DNA of 64,000 nucleotides from Chelonoidis abingdonii (GCF_003597395.2 NC_133770.1:8824889-8888888), one strand, 5' to 3'; numbered from the stretch's first letter, positions 1 through 12,170 are shown. Notes: generated by a model not told the origin, from the letters alone. Numbers and translations are program-made.

Positions 1-969
1 ACAGACCTTTAAAATTCAAGATGAAGTCCCACCACAAAATGAGGGATGCAGCAACTAAATAGTAGAAGAGGGAAGCAAGACATATCGCCAGGGTCATTCT
101 ACATAAAGTTGTCCATCGGGGCCTGGGTACCGTGGGTTACTCAGCATTTTTGATGGCAGGAAAAGACAGGGCTGGGTAGGATGGAAATGAGGGATTTGTC
201 TCATAACGAGAATCAATAAAAAGATACAATAGTAGCTAAGTTCAACAGCGACAATTTAGGCTCTTGTCTGGGCTATCTTCATCATCAGTCCATCCTCAAG
301 ACTCCGATTTGTAGGCCCCTTACAAATATCATAGATCAGATAGAAAATGGCCGAACATTAAAACTGAAATCCTGTTGCTTCAGAAATAGCATATGTTTTC
401 CATTCACACCATGCTAACACTCATTAGGTGCACAAGTTCCAATCCTCCAGATTCAAGTATTTCCAGCTAATAAAACTGAGCAGTAGGGGAAGTCTGAACC
501 AATTTTCATAAGAATTCAAATCCAATCTCCAGACCAAAAGTTTTGACTGAGATTTAGATGATTATATGAACCAAACATTTTGCGGTTCTCCCATCACTAA
601 TTACAATCTCCTTGGCAGTGAATGAAGCTGCCTAACTGGCAAAAAAAAAAAAAAAACACCCAAAAAACATTGATCGCACATAGTAATTGCTGATTCATGG
701 CAAATCTTTTGGACTTAACTTGATACTAGTCTGTTCATGCATTCAGAAATTTGCTGATCAGCTCTGAATAACACAGCATATTGAGTAAATGGTATCAGGC
801 TTTCCTCCACCTCCAAAATGGTGGTAAGCAGTGCTGTGGAAATCTTTGAATCAATTTCAGCCATGGATGAGGCAAGCATAAGTCTCATTGAAGTCAATGG
901 TGATTTCTTCCGTTTAGACCAGGACTGAATTTCACCCACTCCATCTGGTAACCATGCCACCCGTAGATG

Positions 970-1252
970 CAGCATTGCCAACACCAAGCCTTCAAAGAAC
1001 TCAAGAGTCAGACTTCTCAAATCATGAGACCGGCTTAAAAAATAATCATAAGTTTTGTGTTCTTTTCATTTACCTTCTGGTTTCTGCACCATTGGCAACC
1101 TAGGGGGTGGGGGAGGCTAGAAACGTACTTTTTGTTTTTTCAAATGAAAGCTGAGGTTCTCACCTATTCACCTGCCTCCAGGAGCTGGGGCCTTAAGGAA
1201 AATGCCAACTACCATGAGGCTCGTGATAAAATTGCAAGAGTTGGCAACACTG
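970..1252 (+). mobile_element. Miniature DNA transposon, family A (TIR CAGTGTTGCCAAC)
   Basis: A 283-bp element in the WNT intron starts CAGCATTGCCAACACCAAGC and ends GTTGGCAACACTG, giving inverted ends. The interior has the family's ATCATGAGA and AGCTGGGGCCTTAAG blocks. The same family recurs at 21932-22221 and, reversed, at 33366-33636, 42240-42729 and 58464-58760. No convincing target duplication is visible. It carries no coding capacity and is probably a non-autonomous DNA transposon (superfamily unassigned). Confidence 0.6.
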
Positions 1253-1834
1253 TAAGCTGTGCTTTCAGCTGTTAAGGTGTGACCTGCTCGACACACTGTT
1301 GAGAGGCCGGTGAAGAAAATCCTAGGGTGCAGCAGGAAGTGGCATTGGTGATTCAGTAGGTGACACTCTCCTCCTTGACTCGAGTCTCTTTTGCAAGAAA
1401 AGGGAGCTCTGATGACCGGGCTAAATTGTTGTTTGAATAATCATAGCACATTTCGCTTGTGAATTCTCCCTGCAGTTTAAATCGGCTTATGAATCCTCCT
1501 TCATTCCCTGTCTTAAAAGTATTGTTTAGCTTGTCTAAGTGCCGTTAAAAAGCTGCAGTAGTCCACCTCAGAGGTGGCTGCATTTCACTCCTGAGCAAAG
1601 TGGTCTTTCTGTGTGAATAGAGCTATAGAAATATTTACATACACAGGTACAGGAATGACTTCACCCATCATCGAAAGCACTTTATGGAGACCACATCCAA
1701 TCCCTGACTGGTGTATATCAGTGTAGTTAATGAAGCTAAACTGGTTTACCCCAGCTGAGGAACTCCGCCTGGCATTCTTTGGGATGAAAAGTGCTAGGTA
1801 AATAACAGAATGTATTACTAATCCATATTATGGG

Positions 1835-1872
1835 CTAATAATTTCCCTCTTCCCTTTTTCTCTCCTTTCCAG
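1835..1872 (+). promoter_or_regulatory. WNT3A: Splice acceptor: branch-point-like CTAAT, pyrimidine tract and AG
   Basis: A CTAAT branch-point-like motif at 1835-1839 is followed by an almost uninterrupted pyrimidine tract from 1842 to 1870 and the AG at 1871-1872. The next base opens codons that read directly into the conserved WNT C-terminal domain. The AG fixes the exon start at 1873, 15 bases upstream of the first in-frame ATG, which is an internal methionine and not a start codon. Confidence 0.85.
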
Positions 1873-2352
1873 TCCATTATTGATCACATGCATCTGAAGT
1901 GCAAATGTCATGGTCTGTCAGGCAGCTGTGAGGTGAAGACGTGCTGGTGGTCCCAGCCGGATTTCCGGGTCATTGGTGACTATCTCAAGGACAAGTACGA
2001 CAGTGCTTCTGAAATGGTGGTGGAGAAGCATCGGGAGTCCCGTGGCTGGGTCGAGACGCTCAGGCCCAAGTACAGCTTCTTCAAGGCCCCAACTGAGAGA
2101 GATCTGGTTTACTACGAGAACTCACCAAACTTTTGTGAGCCGAACCCCGAGACGGGCTCCTTTGGGACCCGCGACCGGATCTGCAACGTCACCTCCCACG
2201 GGATAGACGGATGCGACCTTCTGTGCTGCGGCCGCGGGCACAACACAAGGACTGAGAAACGGAAAGAGAAGTGCCACTGTATCTTCCACTGGTGCTGCTA
2301 CGTCAGCTGCCAGGAATGCATACGAGTCTACGACGTTCACACGTGCAAGTAA
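1873..2352 (+). CDS. WNT3A: WNT3A (Wnt family member 3A), last coding exon, partial
   Basis: Terminal exon of a secreted, lipid-modified Wnt ligand that binds Frizzled and LRP5/6 to start beta-catenin signalling. It encodes 159 residues and the TAA at 2350-2352. If the protein has the 352 residues of mammalian WNT3A, fragment residue 1 is 194. The Ser in CHGLSGSC (fragment residue 16) then falls at Ser209, the palmitoleoylation site added by PORCN, and the Asn of CNVT (residue 105) at Asn298, a known N-glycosylation site. Sixteen cysteines are present, including the C-terminal cysteine-knot and finger pattern [16 protein letters not shown]. No frameshift or stop interrupts it. Residues favouring WNT3A over WNT3 are CWWSQPDF (WNT3 has A for S), LRPKY (WNT3 has LRAKY) and RVYDVHTCK (WNT3 has RIYD). 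Several other sites ([23 protein letters not shown]) look like mammalian WNT3, but I believe they are usual in non-mammalian WNT3A. WNT3 is the only serious alternative. Confidence 0.88.
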   Translation, partial: SIIDHMHLKCKCHGLSGSCEVKTCWWSQPDFRVIGDYLKDKYDSASEMVVEKHRESRGWVETLRPKYSFFKAPTERDLVYYENSPNFCEPNPETGSFGTRDRICNVTSHGIDGCDLLCCGRGHNTRTEKRKEKCHCIFHWCCYVSCQECIRVYDVHTCK

Positions 2353-5300
2353 AGCAGGAGTTCCCTGGACAGGCTCCATGCGGAGAAATGGATTTGAGCC
2401 TGCTTCTTCCGAGGTTGTGTAGATGGGAAAGATCTACTTTTTTTATAGTAAAAGAAAAAATAAAAAAGGCTAAAACTGGCTGGATAGAATAGATCTAATG
2501 ACTTCTAGGTCGTCCCAAGATGCATCTGGAGGCTAACATTACAAATATGGAAGTCCATACAAAAAGATTATGCACCGGTTAGGAGACTGTGATTTTTTTA
2601 ACTACCCAACAGAACAGAACTGCAGAGAAGATTGTTAGCAGGGGGCATGGCTCTTCGCTCTTCTCTCAACTAACCTAAAGAGACTCCTGCTATTAAGTGT
2701 CCTTTGAAAGACTTGCAACTTCCTAAACATCTGCTGTTCCCAACCCAATAGGAAGAGGTGATGTTGGACAACAGCTCTGAACGTACTGAGATCCTTTCCA
2801 AGCTCCAGCAACCAGAGTCTGTGTGCAACATGAATGGCAAAAAATTAAAATAAAATAAAATATTCAATTCATTAAAAAAAAACCCTTCTTCCACTTCTTC
2901 TGGGAACAGGGGAATTCTGCAAACATTCCTTAGTGCTATAGAATGGACGAGCTCTTAGCATGAACTTTTTAACCTAGTGGTTTCTGCCAGATTTGACATA
3001 GGACACAGTGACACATTTAGTACTTCTGCAGAGAAAGAGACTGCTGATGGATTACTACCAAGGGCCCACTGACACCAATGCAACAGGCGTGGTAGATGCT
3101 GTGATCTGTATACACATGTGTGCATGTCGTACGTAAAAACTCAGTGCACAGATGGGGACCCAGCAAACGCATGGCCACAGAGACCAAGATGGCTCTTTTT
3201 CCTCAGCAGACACACCAGCAGACATTGACCCAACTGTGGCTGTGGAGGCAGGGGTGTGACTCAGCCGATTAGAAGGAGGCTGCCCGTTGAGACGTGCAAT
3301 GGGGTAGGGCACAAACTGCCTGTGATTAAGGTGGTGAGGACATCGTTTGCACCACAGGCCAGCAAGGAAAGGAGAGCAGGAAAGGTGTTTCCCCACCTCT
3401 GCTTAAGAAAAAAGTAACTTTTGAAAGTGCACTTAGTTCATTTCATCGGCTCCATACAGCTCATGCAGGCTAATCGGGGGGCTCAGCAGAACCCTCAGAA
3501 CAGAAATCTGTAGGGAACAGCGGTTCTGCAGGACTGCATGTTATGTGTTGATAGACAAACCCTGAACTGAAACAGCCTTGGACTCTGGGCAAGTTTGGAG
3601 CCAGATCCAACCTCCGCAACTAGTGTCTCTATAACAGGCCAAATCAAAAACCGTGTGTCCGAACCTTCCTCGACTTTGGGAAAGTTTGGATCCAGCTCCA
3701 AATCCCAACTCTGCAGCACAGCCCTATCTCTGCTGTTCAGCTGTTTCGCCTCTTTGACTCCATTCCTTTGCCTGTGTTGTGTTGCAAGCTGTCGTACCTC
3801 TGATACCTAGATCAGGATTGCCAATTTACAGTAGCAAATGTAACTTGCTGAATGGTAATCCAGGCTCCACCTGGGGTTGTGGGTTCTCAGGCCAGACTCT
3901 TCACTCCCTCACACTGGCTTTGACAGCAGTATAACCCGATTGGTTTTGGTTGCATTATTCCTGTTTTACACTGGTGTAAGTGAGAGGTGAATGAAGCACA
4001 GAGTCACATCACGCGTAGCCTTTGCCTCCTTTGTGTCTCCCCCTCTTTTCCCCACCTGCTGGGGGTCCTATCTAGAGAAATGAGAAAGGGACTGATTTAT
4101 TTTTCCTTTTGCCATCAAGAATTGCAGAAATGGAAATGAGGCTAGAGCAATGGGAGCCTTTCCACCGACTGCCAGGGGAGCTGGATCACAACTCTGGGCT
4201 AGGCTGTGACTACACACCTGAGTGGAAAGATACAAGCACCTCCTCGATCCCCACATGCTGACTTGCTCTCTGCAACCTGAGCAGGCGAGCTGGGAGAATG
4301 CAGCCGAGACAAGGAATGAACGGAGTCTAATTCCCACGGAGAAAAACGGGGAGGGAGTTGTGCCCCAGAGGCATGTCTCTGAGTCCCAGTGCCTCCCGGA
4401 CTACTTCTAAATTGAGCTGTGCCCAGAGGCACAAGCTAGCCCTCTGAATTGACGGGGTCACTTTTGTCTACTCTGTGTGTAAAGGCTGAGTGATGCCAGA
4501 GTGACTTCATCTGTAGGTTTAGAAAAGAGAAAGAATGTATAAATAGAGAATTAGGCATGGTTTTGCATCCCTGCCCATCTTGGCTAATAGCCATTGCAGA
4601 AAGAAATGGCCCAGGATAGAGATATTTGTGCACTAGCTTTAAAAGGAAGGGAAACAGCTGGACATTTTAGAAAATCTTATCTGAAGTGGAAGGAATCCTT
4701 AAAGCAAACTGGAAAAGATTTGGTAAGGAAAAATAAATAAATAAATAAATGCAGTTCATGATAAACACATGGGCAGACGCGAGGCCGGTCGCTTAACACA
4801 CTTCTAGAAAGAGCTCGCATGCCTTGAGGATGAGGGCTGCACCATAGCCTGAATAGCACAGAGCACGTGTGTGGGTTTAGCAATCACTGGGGGGCCAACT
4901 TCACTGCTGGTGCAATTCCATGGACTTTCAATGGGATTAGACCAGCAGAGAATTTAGGCCTTATACACTGGAGTAAGGTAGTTTAAAATCTGTCCCTGTT
5001 TAACGCCCATGCAAAGACATGAGTTAGGGGTTCTGAGTGTCCCTGGGGAGAACCAGTCAGCCTGACTCTAGTCTCACATCACTTCTGCAGCGTTCTAGCT
5101 CCACCAAGAGTTACTTCTGATTTACCCCACTATGAGTGTGATCAGAATCAAGCCCACTATCACTAGCTCTCAGCTCTGCTTGGGAAGTGTGAGGAAAAGT
5201 CTAGGCACTTGCTAAGCAATGGCCTGTTCCGGGAAACACAAAATCTTGAGCCTAAATTATGGCAGATGGGTAAAATGAGGAATGGATCTGTTGTGGAGAT

Positions 5301-6737
5301 GGGCCTCAAGGTACCATGTTTAGACTGGGGTGCAGATTTCAAACAGTTTGACATTTGGGGTGCCCCCCGCAAAACCAAGGATTTTGAACAAGGCCCATAT
5401 CCAATTTCTCAACATCTTTCTTGCTCTAATGTAAATATTCATCATCATATAGCCTAAGGAGGTGATCCAGCCCCCATTTAAACCAGTGAAAAGACAACTG
5501 CATGCATTCTGTTAATGGCCCCAAATGTATTTGTGAGTTCTAGTCCCAGGTCGGACTCTGCACAGGCGAGAGAGATGGTTTAGCGAGAGGTCTGGGTGCC
5601 ACAGGTCTGCTAGCCCCGAGATTGGCTCCATCTATAACCTTGGAGAAGTCATTGGGACCTCATGTTGCAAAACTGGCCACTGATTTTGGGCACTCAATTT
5701 GAGGTGTCTTATGGAGTCTCACTTTGAATTTGTACCCAAGACCCAAGGCCACGTCTGGAAAATTAGGGCCACAGCCTGTCTGCTTCAAGTTGTCATATTG
5801 TGTAACAGGAGTGAAACCACCTGCTTCCCTGAGGTGTCGTATTCATTACTTACTGTCTGGGAAGCACTTTGCAAATGTCAAATGCTAAGAGTCACCATAA
5901 TCTTAAACAGGTTTCACAAAATCTTTCCCTTCCACCTTTATTTATTCTGTACACACAGCACACTTAGGTCAAAAACCACAGCACCATTCATCTCCTAACG
6001 CTGACAAATGTGAACTGTCCCACCCACCCTGAATAAAACGCAGTGTTTTTCCCTTGTCTTCTTGCGTGTGACCAAATGTATCTTGGGAGCAGACGGCACA
6101 TACCGTGAGGGGGAAAGATACTTCAAGCCAAGAAACACAGCTGTATAAAGAAAAATAAGTAAAAAAGAAAAAAACATAATCCTCTTCTTAAATGCTGCTA
6201 TTCCACATCAACTGTAGCTATAAAACCAGGCCTGATGGGTCATAATGATCCCTGATACAACTCCATTGCAGCCAGTGGAGGGACCCCAGGGAAGAATTTG
6301 GCCTTATTTTTTTTTCTTTCTATGAAAGAAATTGGTTTTTGTTTTGTTTTGGTTGGTTGTTTCGTTTTGTTTTTTGACTTAGGGGGTGTTTATTTTAGGG
6401 TCAAAGGAAGAAAAAGGGAGGGAAAAGATGTGAAGTTTTCTACCAACCTCCTGCCCTCCCTCTGCCCCGCACACATGCACGGAGATACCTGTTCATGGCT
6501 TAAGTGGGTTTCAATAGAGCGTGTAGTGCCAGGTACTACGGATCTGATCCAAAGCATATTTAGGCAATGGGAATCTTTCCTTTGATTTCAGTGGGCTTTG
6601 CATCTAGTTTTATGGCAGTCGGGGCGTAAGCCTGAGAGAAGATTGAGTATAACCCACCTGTAAAGTGTATGTGTGGTGTCCCCCTCTAGTGGCTAGTCCA
6701 CAGACAGGAGAACACCCTACTACTGCAGCCAGCGTCA

Positions 6738-6800
6738 CTCCTTTAGCTTAAGTGGTAGCATTTGATGCTGAAGGGGCTAGGTTCAAGCCTGCTGAGAATA
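6738..6800 (+). mobile_element. tRNA-derived SINE head with A and B boxes
   Basis: A box-like TAGCTTAAGTGGTAGC (6744-6759) and a B box-like GGTTCAAGCC (6780-6789) have tRNA spacing. The sequence does not fold into an intact tRNA cloverleaf and has no clean acceptor stem, so it is a SINE relic and not a tRNA gene. Confidence 0.5.
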
Positions 6801-7589
6801 AGCAATGGGAGAGGGTGGTCACAGCAGCCGTACCTAATGAGAGGCGGGGGTGCTTACCTGAGCATCGACTCCTCTTTGGAGTTGCCATCGTCTTCTCTCA
6901 ACTCCTTGACTACAGGTTTGGGAAGAAATGTATTAAAAAAACAGGCACGCAAAATAAATCATACGTTCGGTCTAAGCTGGACTTTAGGATGTAGACCACT
7001 TCCTGTCTCCCATGGCCCTGAGCCTTTCCTCCTTCAGAGCTGAAGCCACCAAGCAGGAAAGACCTTCCAGTGACGTACCCAGGAAAATGGGCTGTGTGCC
7101 CAGGGCAAAGCCTCTCTGGCTGCATATCCAGGGATGGGGGCTGTAGAAGGGGTAGGACAAAGGTGGGAGGGGAGGCTGTTTGGGGGTGGGAGATGCCCTG
7201 TCTGTGTTTCAATGGCTCTCTTTCCCTCATTCTTTAGTTCTCTGCCAGCTAGCAGCTAAAGCCTGGCTCTGATAACAGCTAATGGAGACGCTGGTGGCCA
7301 GCTCTCCCAGCTCTCCCTGAGCAGCCGTGGGGCCTGGGTTGCATTCTGCGGGATGATTTTCCTGACAGCTCAGGCTCCCATGGCCAGGCCCCAATCTCAC
7401 TGTCTCTCTCTCTCTTGTGCCCCAAACAGAGCTACTGAGTTGTGGTTCCTGGGTGGTCCAGTGCTAAGCATGGGACCCAGAGGCTGTTGACCTGGGCCTC
7501 ATCTGCCCATCACAGCAGGGTATGTGACACTCCATTTGACACTGAAGCTGGGAGCTATTAGTGGTCTATATCCTCAGAAAGGGGCCATG

Positions 7590-7740
7590 AGAAGCTAATT
7601 CCTGATTCTGCCACTGCCTTCCTTTGTGCCCTTGGGCAAATCAATTCCAACTTCCTTTTGCCTCAGTTTCCCCATTTGTCAGGTGGGGATATTGATACTT
7701 CTCCTTCATTGGCAAAGGGGAAGATTTTCAAAGTGGGAGA
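7590..7740 (+). mobile_element. CORE/MIR-like SINE fragment
   Basis: The diagnostic order CTGCCACTGCC, TGTGCCCTTGGGCAA, TGCCTCAGTTTCCCC and GGTGGGGATA is seen in sense orientation. This matches the conserved core of amniote MIR-type tRNA-derived SINEs. The tRNA-like head is lost. Confidence 0.7.
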
Positions 7741-9205
7741 TAGTCACTCAACTCCTAGTGAGAACTGGGTGCCTAACTCTCCTTCATCCCCTTGCGAAGC
7801 TCCCCCTGAGACTTTAGGATAGAAACCTATGTATGGGCCTAATTCTGCTCTCACCTGGACTGATGTAAATCTGGAGGAACCCTTTTGGCTTCAGTTGTGT
7901 TACTCCGGATTAGCACTGGTATACAAGGGCATGAGGCAGGGACCAATATCATGCAAGCAATTACTTGAGTCTACATTAGTGATTGCTACTGAATTTAACT
8001 GAAAGGAGGAGGGGGGTGAATTCTCTGCTATTTCTGCTGGCAAGTATATGATGAAAGTGGGAAAAATTCTACCCCATTCACCTCTGGGTTAAATCCACAT
8101 GTTTTGTGCATATAATCCAGGCAGGGCAATCTTCCCCCGTTTCAATGGCCATATGAATCTTTTCCATGTGGCTCACTCACCTCTTTTCTCTCTCTCTCTT
8201 CCTTGGCCTGGCTCTCCTTCCAGAGTGACTTTTGTGGTGAAAGCCTCAGGCAGCCATGTGTACGAGCTGTCAGGGATGTGATGGGAAGCGTTCCCATTTT
8301 TCCTTTCCCTTTGCCAGGTTCCTTCACCTTTATTTATTAGTATTTATTTATTTCTCAACTCACAGCCCTCTCCACCAAACAGCCCAAGGGCATGGCTGCT
8401 TCAGACCTATGCTAACAGGCAGCTGCAAGGGGCTCTGTGGTTTTTAGGACTAGGGGTGGGGTGGATGCATATTTGTCAGGACCCCTCCCCAGCGTGCACC
8501 TGTCAACTGCCACCACCGCTTGGAAAGCATCAGAGGCCCAAACTCCTCCAACCCAGGTGCCAAAACCTTTCTAGAGCTGTCTCCTAGTTCATGAAACCTT
8601 CCCTGATACCATGACCCCCTCAACCCATTGCCAAAACCCTCCTACATCACAAGCGACCCCAACACAACCAGCTGCCAAGCCCTGTCACTGTCAAACAGGC
8701 TACAATTCAGCCTTAGGTCTCTCCACTTCCTACTTTGCACGGAGCACCACCAAACTGGTCCACTGTATTCCCATGGTATCAGTCTCAGTAGTTCACAGAT
8801 CAAGCCCTGCACAGGCAGGGCCTCACTTTGCTTTTTGACTATCTGATGAGCCCAGCAGCTGTGCTAAAGCCATGGAATGCAGTCCCATAGGACCACGGGG
8901 GCTTCCCCCATAGTATGGACCCTCCAGCAGTAACTTATTGTGGGTGGGCGTTGTCCCATCCGCCTCCCTTCCGAACACAGTCTGCCCTGCTTACATCACC
9001 ATCTTCAAAGCGGCATCATTGTCTGTAACTCCTCCTTCCCACCTTCCACCCCGCTCCCCCTTCGTACAGAATGCACGTGTTATAAAACCTGAAATTCCAA
9101 AGCTATTGTACAAAGTAGGGTTGTCACCTTTTCTTTTCTTTTTTTTTTTTTGTTTTTGGTATTTTGTTAAGTCTGATGATTTTTTTTATGATTATTTATT
9201 TTATG

Positions 9206-9211
9206 AATAAA
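9206..9211 (+). terminator. Candidate distal poly(A) signal AATAAA
   Basis: An exact AATAAA lies in AT-rich sequence (ATGAATAAATG) on the WNT3A strand, about 6.85 kb past the stop codon. GT-rich sequence downstream (9280-9350) could be the downstream element. RNA reads are needed to show use. Confidence 0.4.
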
Positions 9212-9395
9212 TGTATATATTAGCAAGAGTATATATTTGCAGAAATAACTCATCGGGACAGTGCGGTTGCTCAGCAATTGTGCGTGTGACCTCATTGTCT
9301 TTTACCTGATTTTCTACTGACAGCACACTAGCAGTGTCTTGTAACTGTTTTTGTTTCCAGTTAAGTTTGATAGATGTGTTAACTTTATAATGAAA

Positions 9396-9401
9396 ATTAA
9401 A
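9396..9401 (+). terminator. Candidate distal poly(A) signal ATTAAA
   Basis: ATTAAA, the commonest variant signal, is followed within 25-75 bases by TG/GT-rich sequence (CTGTCTGGTTTAG, then TGTATTGTGTC near 9470). A CR1 relic starts about 150 bases further on, consistent with the transcription unit ending here. Confidence 0.35.
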
Positions 9402-9551
9402 GAAAAGTATTAATTTTAACCTGTCTGGTTTAGATTTCTTTTTTCCATGTCACTGGGCTACTGTTCTGTATTGTGTCTTACAACAGAGCTGGGGTTAAGT
9501 TAATAGATTCAGAGATTATAAAGGCAGAAAAAAATATTGTTATCGTGTAGA

Positions 9552-9968
9552 ATAATAGATTCTAAATCCAAAAGGGAATACTCTGATCCTCTAGTCCGAC
9601 CTCCTGCATAACACAAGCCGTAGAACGTCCCTGAATTAATTCCTGTTTGAACTAAAGCATATCTTTTAGGAAAAAAAAACATCCAATCCTGATTTTAAAA
9701 TGTCCAGTGATGGACAATCCATCACAACCCTTGTTCCAGTGGTTAATTAACTTCACTGTTAACAAATGTGTACCCTACTTCTAGTATGAATTTGTCTAGA
9801 TTGAATGTCCAATCATTGGGTTTTGTTATACTTTTGTCTGCTAGATCAAAGTTCTCATTAACAAATTTCTGTTCCCCATGTAGGTACTTAAAGACCGTGA
9901 CCAAGACACCCCTTAACCTTCACTTTGTTAAACTAAGCATATTATGTTCCTGGAGTCCATTACTATAA
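9552..9968 (-). mobile_element. CR1 LINE 3' fragment
   Basis: The left edge has the reversed CR1 3' tail (ATAGATTCTAAATCC ... CTAGTCCGACCTCCTGCATA). It runs through the reversed 3' end of the reverse transcriptase gene (TCCAGTGATGGACAATCCAT, CCCATGTAGGTACTTA). The 5' part is missing, as usual for CR1. From 9968 to about 10700 nothing else is recognised. Confidence 0.8.
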
Positions 9969-10724
9969 GATGCATAAAGTAATGAAGAAACCTGTGGCCC
10001 ACTCCTAACAGAGGAGATGCTCTGCTTAGTTCTTGGCTGCCTAGAAGAAACTGCTCAGTCAATAAGAGTCTTCTATTAAGTCTTATAGGGTTAGATAAGT
10101 CCAGAATTTTCAGAAGGGCACAGAGTGCCCAGAACTGGGGGCAAGTTTTCAAAAAAAGTTTAGCAGGATGAGTCAGGAGGATGGTAGATGCTGAGCTCTT
10201 TTGAATAATCTGGCCCTAAAAGAGAAGGGAGAGCGAAAGAGACCTCAAAGAACACGCACAAACGTTGACTATATTTGTCACTTTTTAAACTAAGGTGGTT
10301 CCGGTGAAATGGGACAGTCCACTCAATGCCCAGGAGACTAACGTCCTCCACTGATCTCCTCAGAACTGATACATCATAGGGAATGGCCGTGCAATTCGCC
10401 ACTGACGCTGCCCCACTAGCAATGATGAGTGAGAAGGCATCCTTTCAGAGACTCTTGTGAACATTTCACTACCAAATGGAAGGGACTCTGGGGCCATCTC
10501 CCCACCTCTGATGGCCTTTACCCCTCCACACATGTGCTCTGAATACCACAGATACTACAAACAGGAATTAATTCAGGGAAAGTCTATGGCTATGAGGCTA
10601 TGGAAGGTGCTATGCAGGTCAGACTTTCTGATCCCAGTGGTCCCGTCTGGCATTATAATCTATGCTTTGTCCTACCTGACAGGGATGATTTATCCCTAGA
10701 GCTCATAAAAATTGTTCTGAAGGA

Positions 10725-10905
10725 GGGTGATCCTGTGGCTAAGGCAGACTCCCATGTTACTTTGGACAAGTCATTGAGGCCCAGGGCCTCAAAGGGTATT
10801 GAGGTGCCTCAAAGCCTTGGGATATCTGGGTCTTAGTCTTTCTGTGCCTCAGTTCCTCATAGGTAAAGTGGGGATAATTAAACTTCTATACGCCAGCATT
10901 AGCTG
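10725..10905 (+). mobile_element. CORE/MIR-like SINE
   Basis: TGTGGCTAAGGCA head, then TTTGGACAAGTCA, a duplicated or diverged middle, then CTGTGCCTCAGTTCCTCA and AAAGTGGGGATAAT. Sense orientation. Confidence 0.6.
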
Positions 10906-11037
10906 ATCAGTCACCAGTGTCATGAAAATACTTGTATAACCCACACATCTCCTGGATGTAGTGTTCTATCTCCCCTAGGGGCACTGAGGCCACTTAGAGA
11001 TTAATGAGTCTGCTACAGCCGTTGCTAGGAGCATAGG

Positions 11038-11130
11038 ACTTTTAGCTCATGCAGTAGAGGCTTATGCATTTAGCTGCAGAAGTCCCAGGTTCAATCCTGT
11101 ACGCCGACAACTGGAATCGGTCGGTGTTAC
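11038..11130 (+). mobile_element. tRNA-derived SINE head
   Basis: A box-like TTAGCTCATGCAGTAGAGG (from 11042) and B box GGTTCAATCC (11088-11097) with tRNA-like spacing. The following CGCCGACAACTGG and TCGGTGTTACACC belong to the SINE body. It is too degenerate for a functional tRNA. Confidence 0.55.
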
Positions 11131-11892
11131 ACCTGTAAATGAGAAGATGGTATTTTATGCCTTTGGCGCAAACCCACGGGCAGGTATTTTCAAAATATAC
11201 ATAGCACAGATGAGCTGCCCCAGCAAAGTATTCCCACCACCCAGCTTTGAATTACACCACTCAAGCACCACACTGAGTTATTATACTCAGCATATTTTCC
11301 AGGAAGAAATGATAAATATTCTTAGCAAAGGACCCTTGAGATAAGTTTATTTGCCAAGCGGTGTGGCCTTCTTGGTCAGATAAGGGAAAGCATTTTTTTG
11401 TTTAACGGACAAAACAAACACCTAGCTTCTCCCAGCACCCACATTACCTGCTCTCTGCAAGCATAGGTACTCCTAGTGGGTGGGGTTTACCCCAGCTTAA
11501 GGGGAAAATTGGGGGATGGGAGTGGTTATTATATAGGTAACACAGCCCCTGGACCAGGAGTGGCTACCTATAGGGGAAATGTGGTAGTTCTACCTCTCTG
11601 ATGAGAAACAGCAACAAAAGTTATTGCTCAGATACAGCTATGACAATGGGTTCTGTGTGTGGATGTGTGTTCACTGACAGCTGGACAGAGACCACCAGAA
11701 TAGGTCACCTACTGGCCATCAGACAGCAGCTATGCATAATAACTATGGTTTGGGGCCAAAATTGGGGGGAAATGCTCTGTGCTCTAAGCTCCTATCAAAG
11801 GCAATGGGCATTGCAGGCACTTAGCCTCTGGGAGAAACATCAGATCCTTAACTATTGTTCAGTGCTGGGTTGATTAGCCAATTCCTCCTTAT

Positions 11893-12170
11893 ACATAGAT
11901 TCATGGACTCCAATGGCAGGAGGGCTCACTGCGGTCATCTAATCTGAACTCCTGTATCACACAGGCCATAGAACTTCCCCAAAGTAATTCCTAGAGCAGC
12001 ACTTTTTGGAAAACATCCAACTTTGATTTAAAAATTGTCAGTGATGGAGAGCCCACCACGACCCTTGGTAAATTGTTCCAGCGGTAAGTAATCCTCCCTG
12101 TTAAAAATATATTATTACTTTATTTCCAGTCTGAATTTGCCTAGCTTCATCCTGCAGCCCTGGGATCATT
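11893..12170 (-). mobile_element. CR1 LINE 3' fragment
   Basis: Reversed CR1 tail ATAGATTCATGGACTCC at the left, then the typical ACACAGGCCATAGAACTTCC, GTCAGTGATGGAGAGCCCA and TTTCCAGTCTGAATTTGCC blocks. Same subfamily as 9552-9968. Confidence 0.85.

Larger units (their letters stand above)
1..1872 (+). other. WNT3A: 3' part of the intron preceding the last WNT3A exon
   Basis: Non-coding sequence upstream of the only recognised exon. It ends in a good splice acceptor (see the entry at 1835-1872). In WNT3/WNT3A genes the segment starting just before the HMHLKCKC motif is the last coding exon, so this stretch should be the final coding intron; its 5' end lies outside the window. It holds a 16-bp A run at 641-656 and a 283-bp miniature transposon at 970-1252. 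The open frames at 715-1020 (-) and 1057-1275 (+) overlap that repeat and look non-coding. Nothing else is recognised in it. Confidence 0.75.
2353..9402 (+). other. WNT3A: Putative long 3' UTR / downstream flank of WNT3A
   Basis: After the TAA no new coding exon appears. Candidate poly(A) signals lie close to the stop (AATAAA at about 2459 and 2848, both in A-rich runs), in an AAAT microsatellite near 4726-4750, and distally at 9206 and 9396. The stretch 9070-9420 is AT-rich, largely free of recognised repeats, has two signals followed by GT-rich sequence, and looks like a typical vertebrate 3' UTR end. A tRNA-derived SINE (6738-6800) and a MIR-like SINE (7590-7740) lie inside. Mammalian WNT3A has a much shorter 3' UTR, so the full 7 kb may not be transcribed. 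Small open frames in it (for example 3055-3396 -, 6752-7043 +) have no recognisable domain. Confidence 0.35.

Noticed and set aside
1888..1890. ATG as a translation start
   Set aside because: It is the internal Met of the conserved HMHLKCKC motif, and the reading frame extends upstream to the splice acceptor at 1871-1872.
2459..2464. AATAAA as the main WNT3A poly(A) signal
   Set aside because: It lies in an A-rich run only about 105 bases after the stop codon and lacks an obvious GT-rich downstream element; use cannot be excluded.
6738..6800. tRNA gene
   Set aside because: A and B boxes are present but there is no intact cloverleaf or acceptor stem, and similar pieces at 11038 and 37165 show it is a SINE head.
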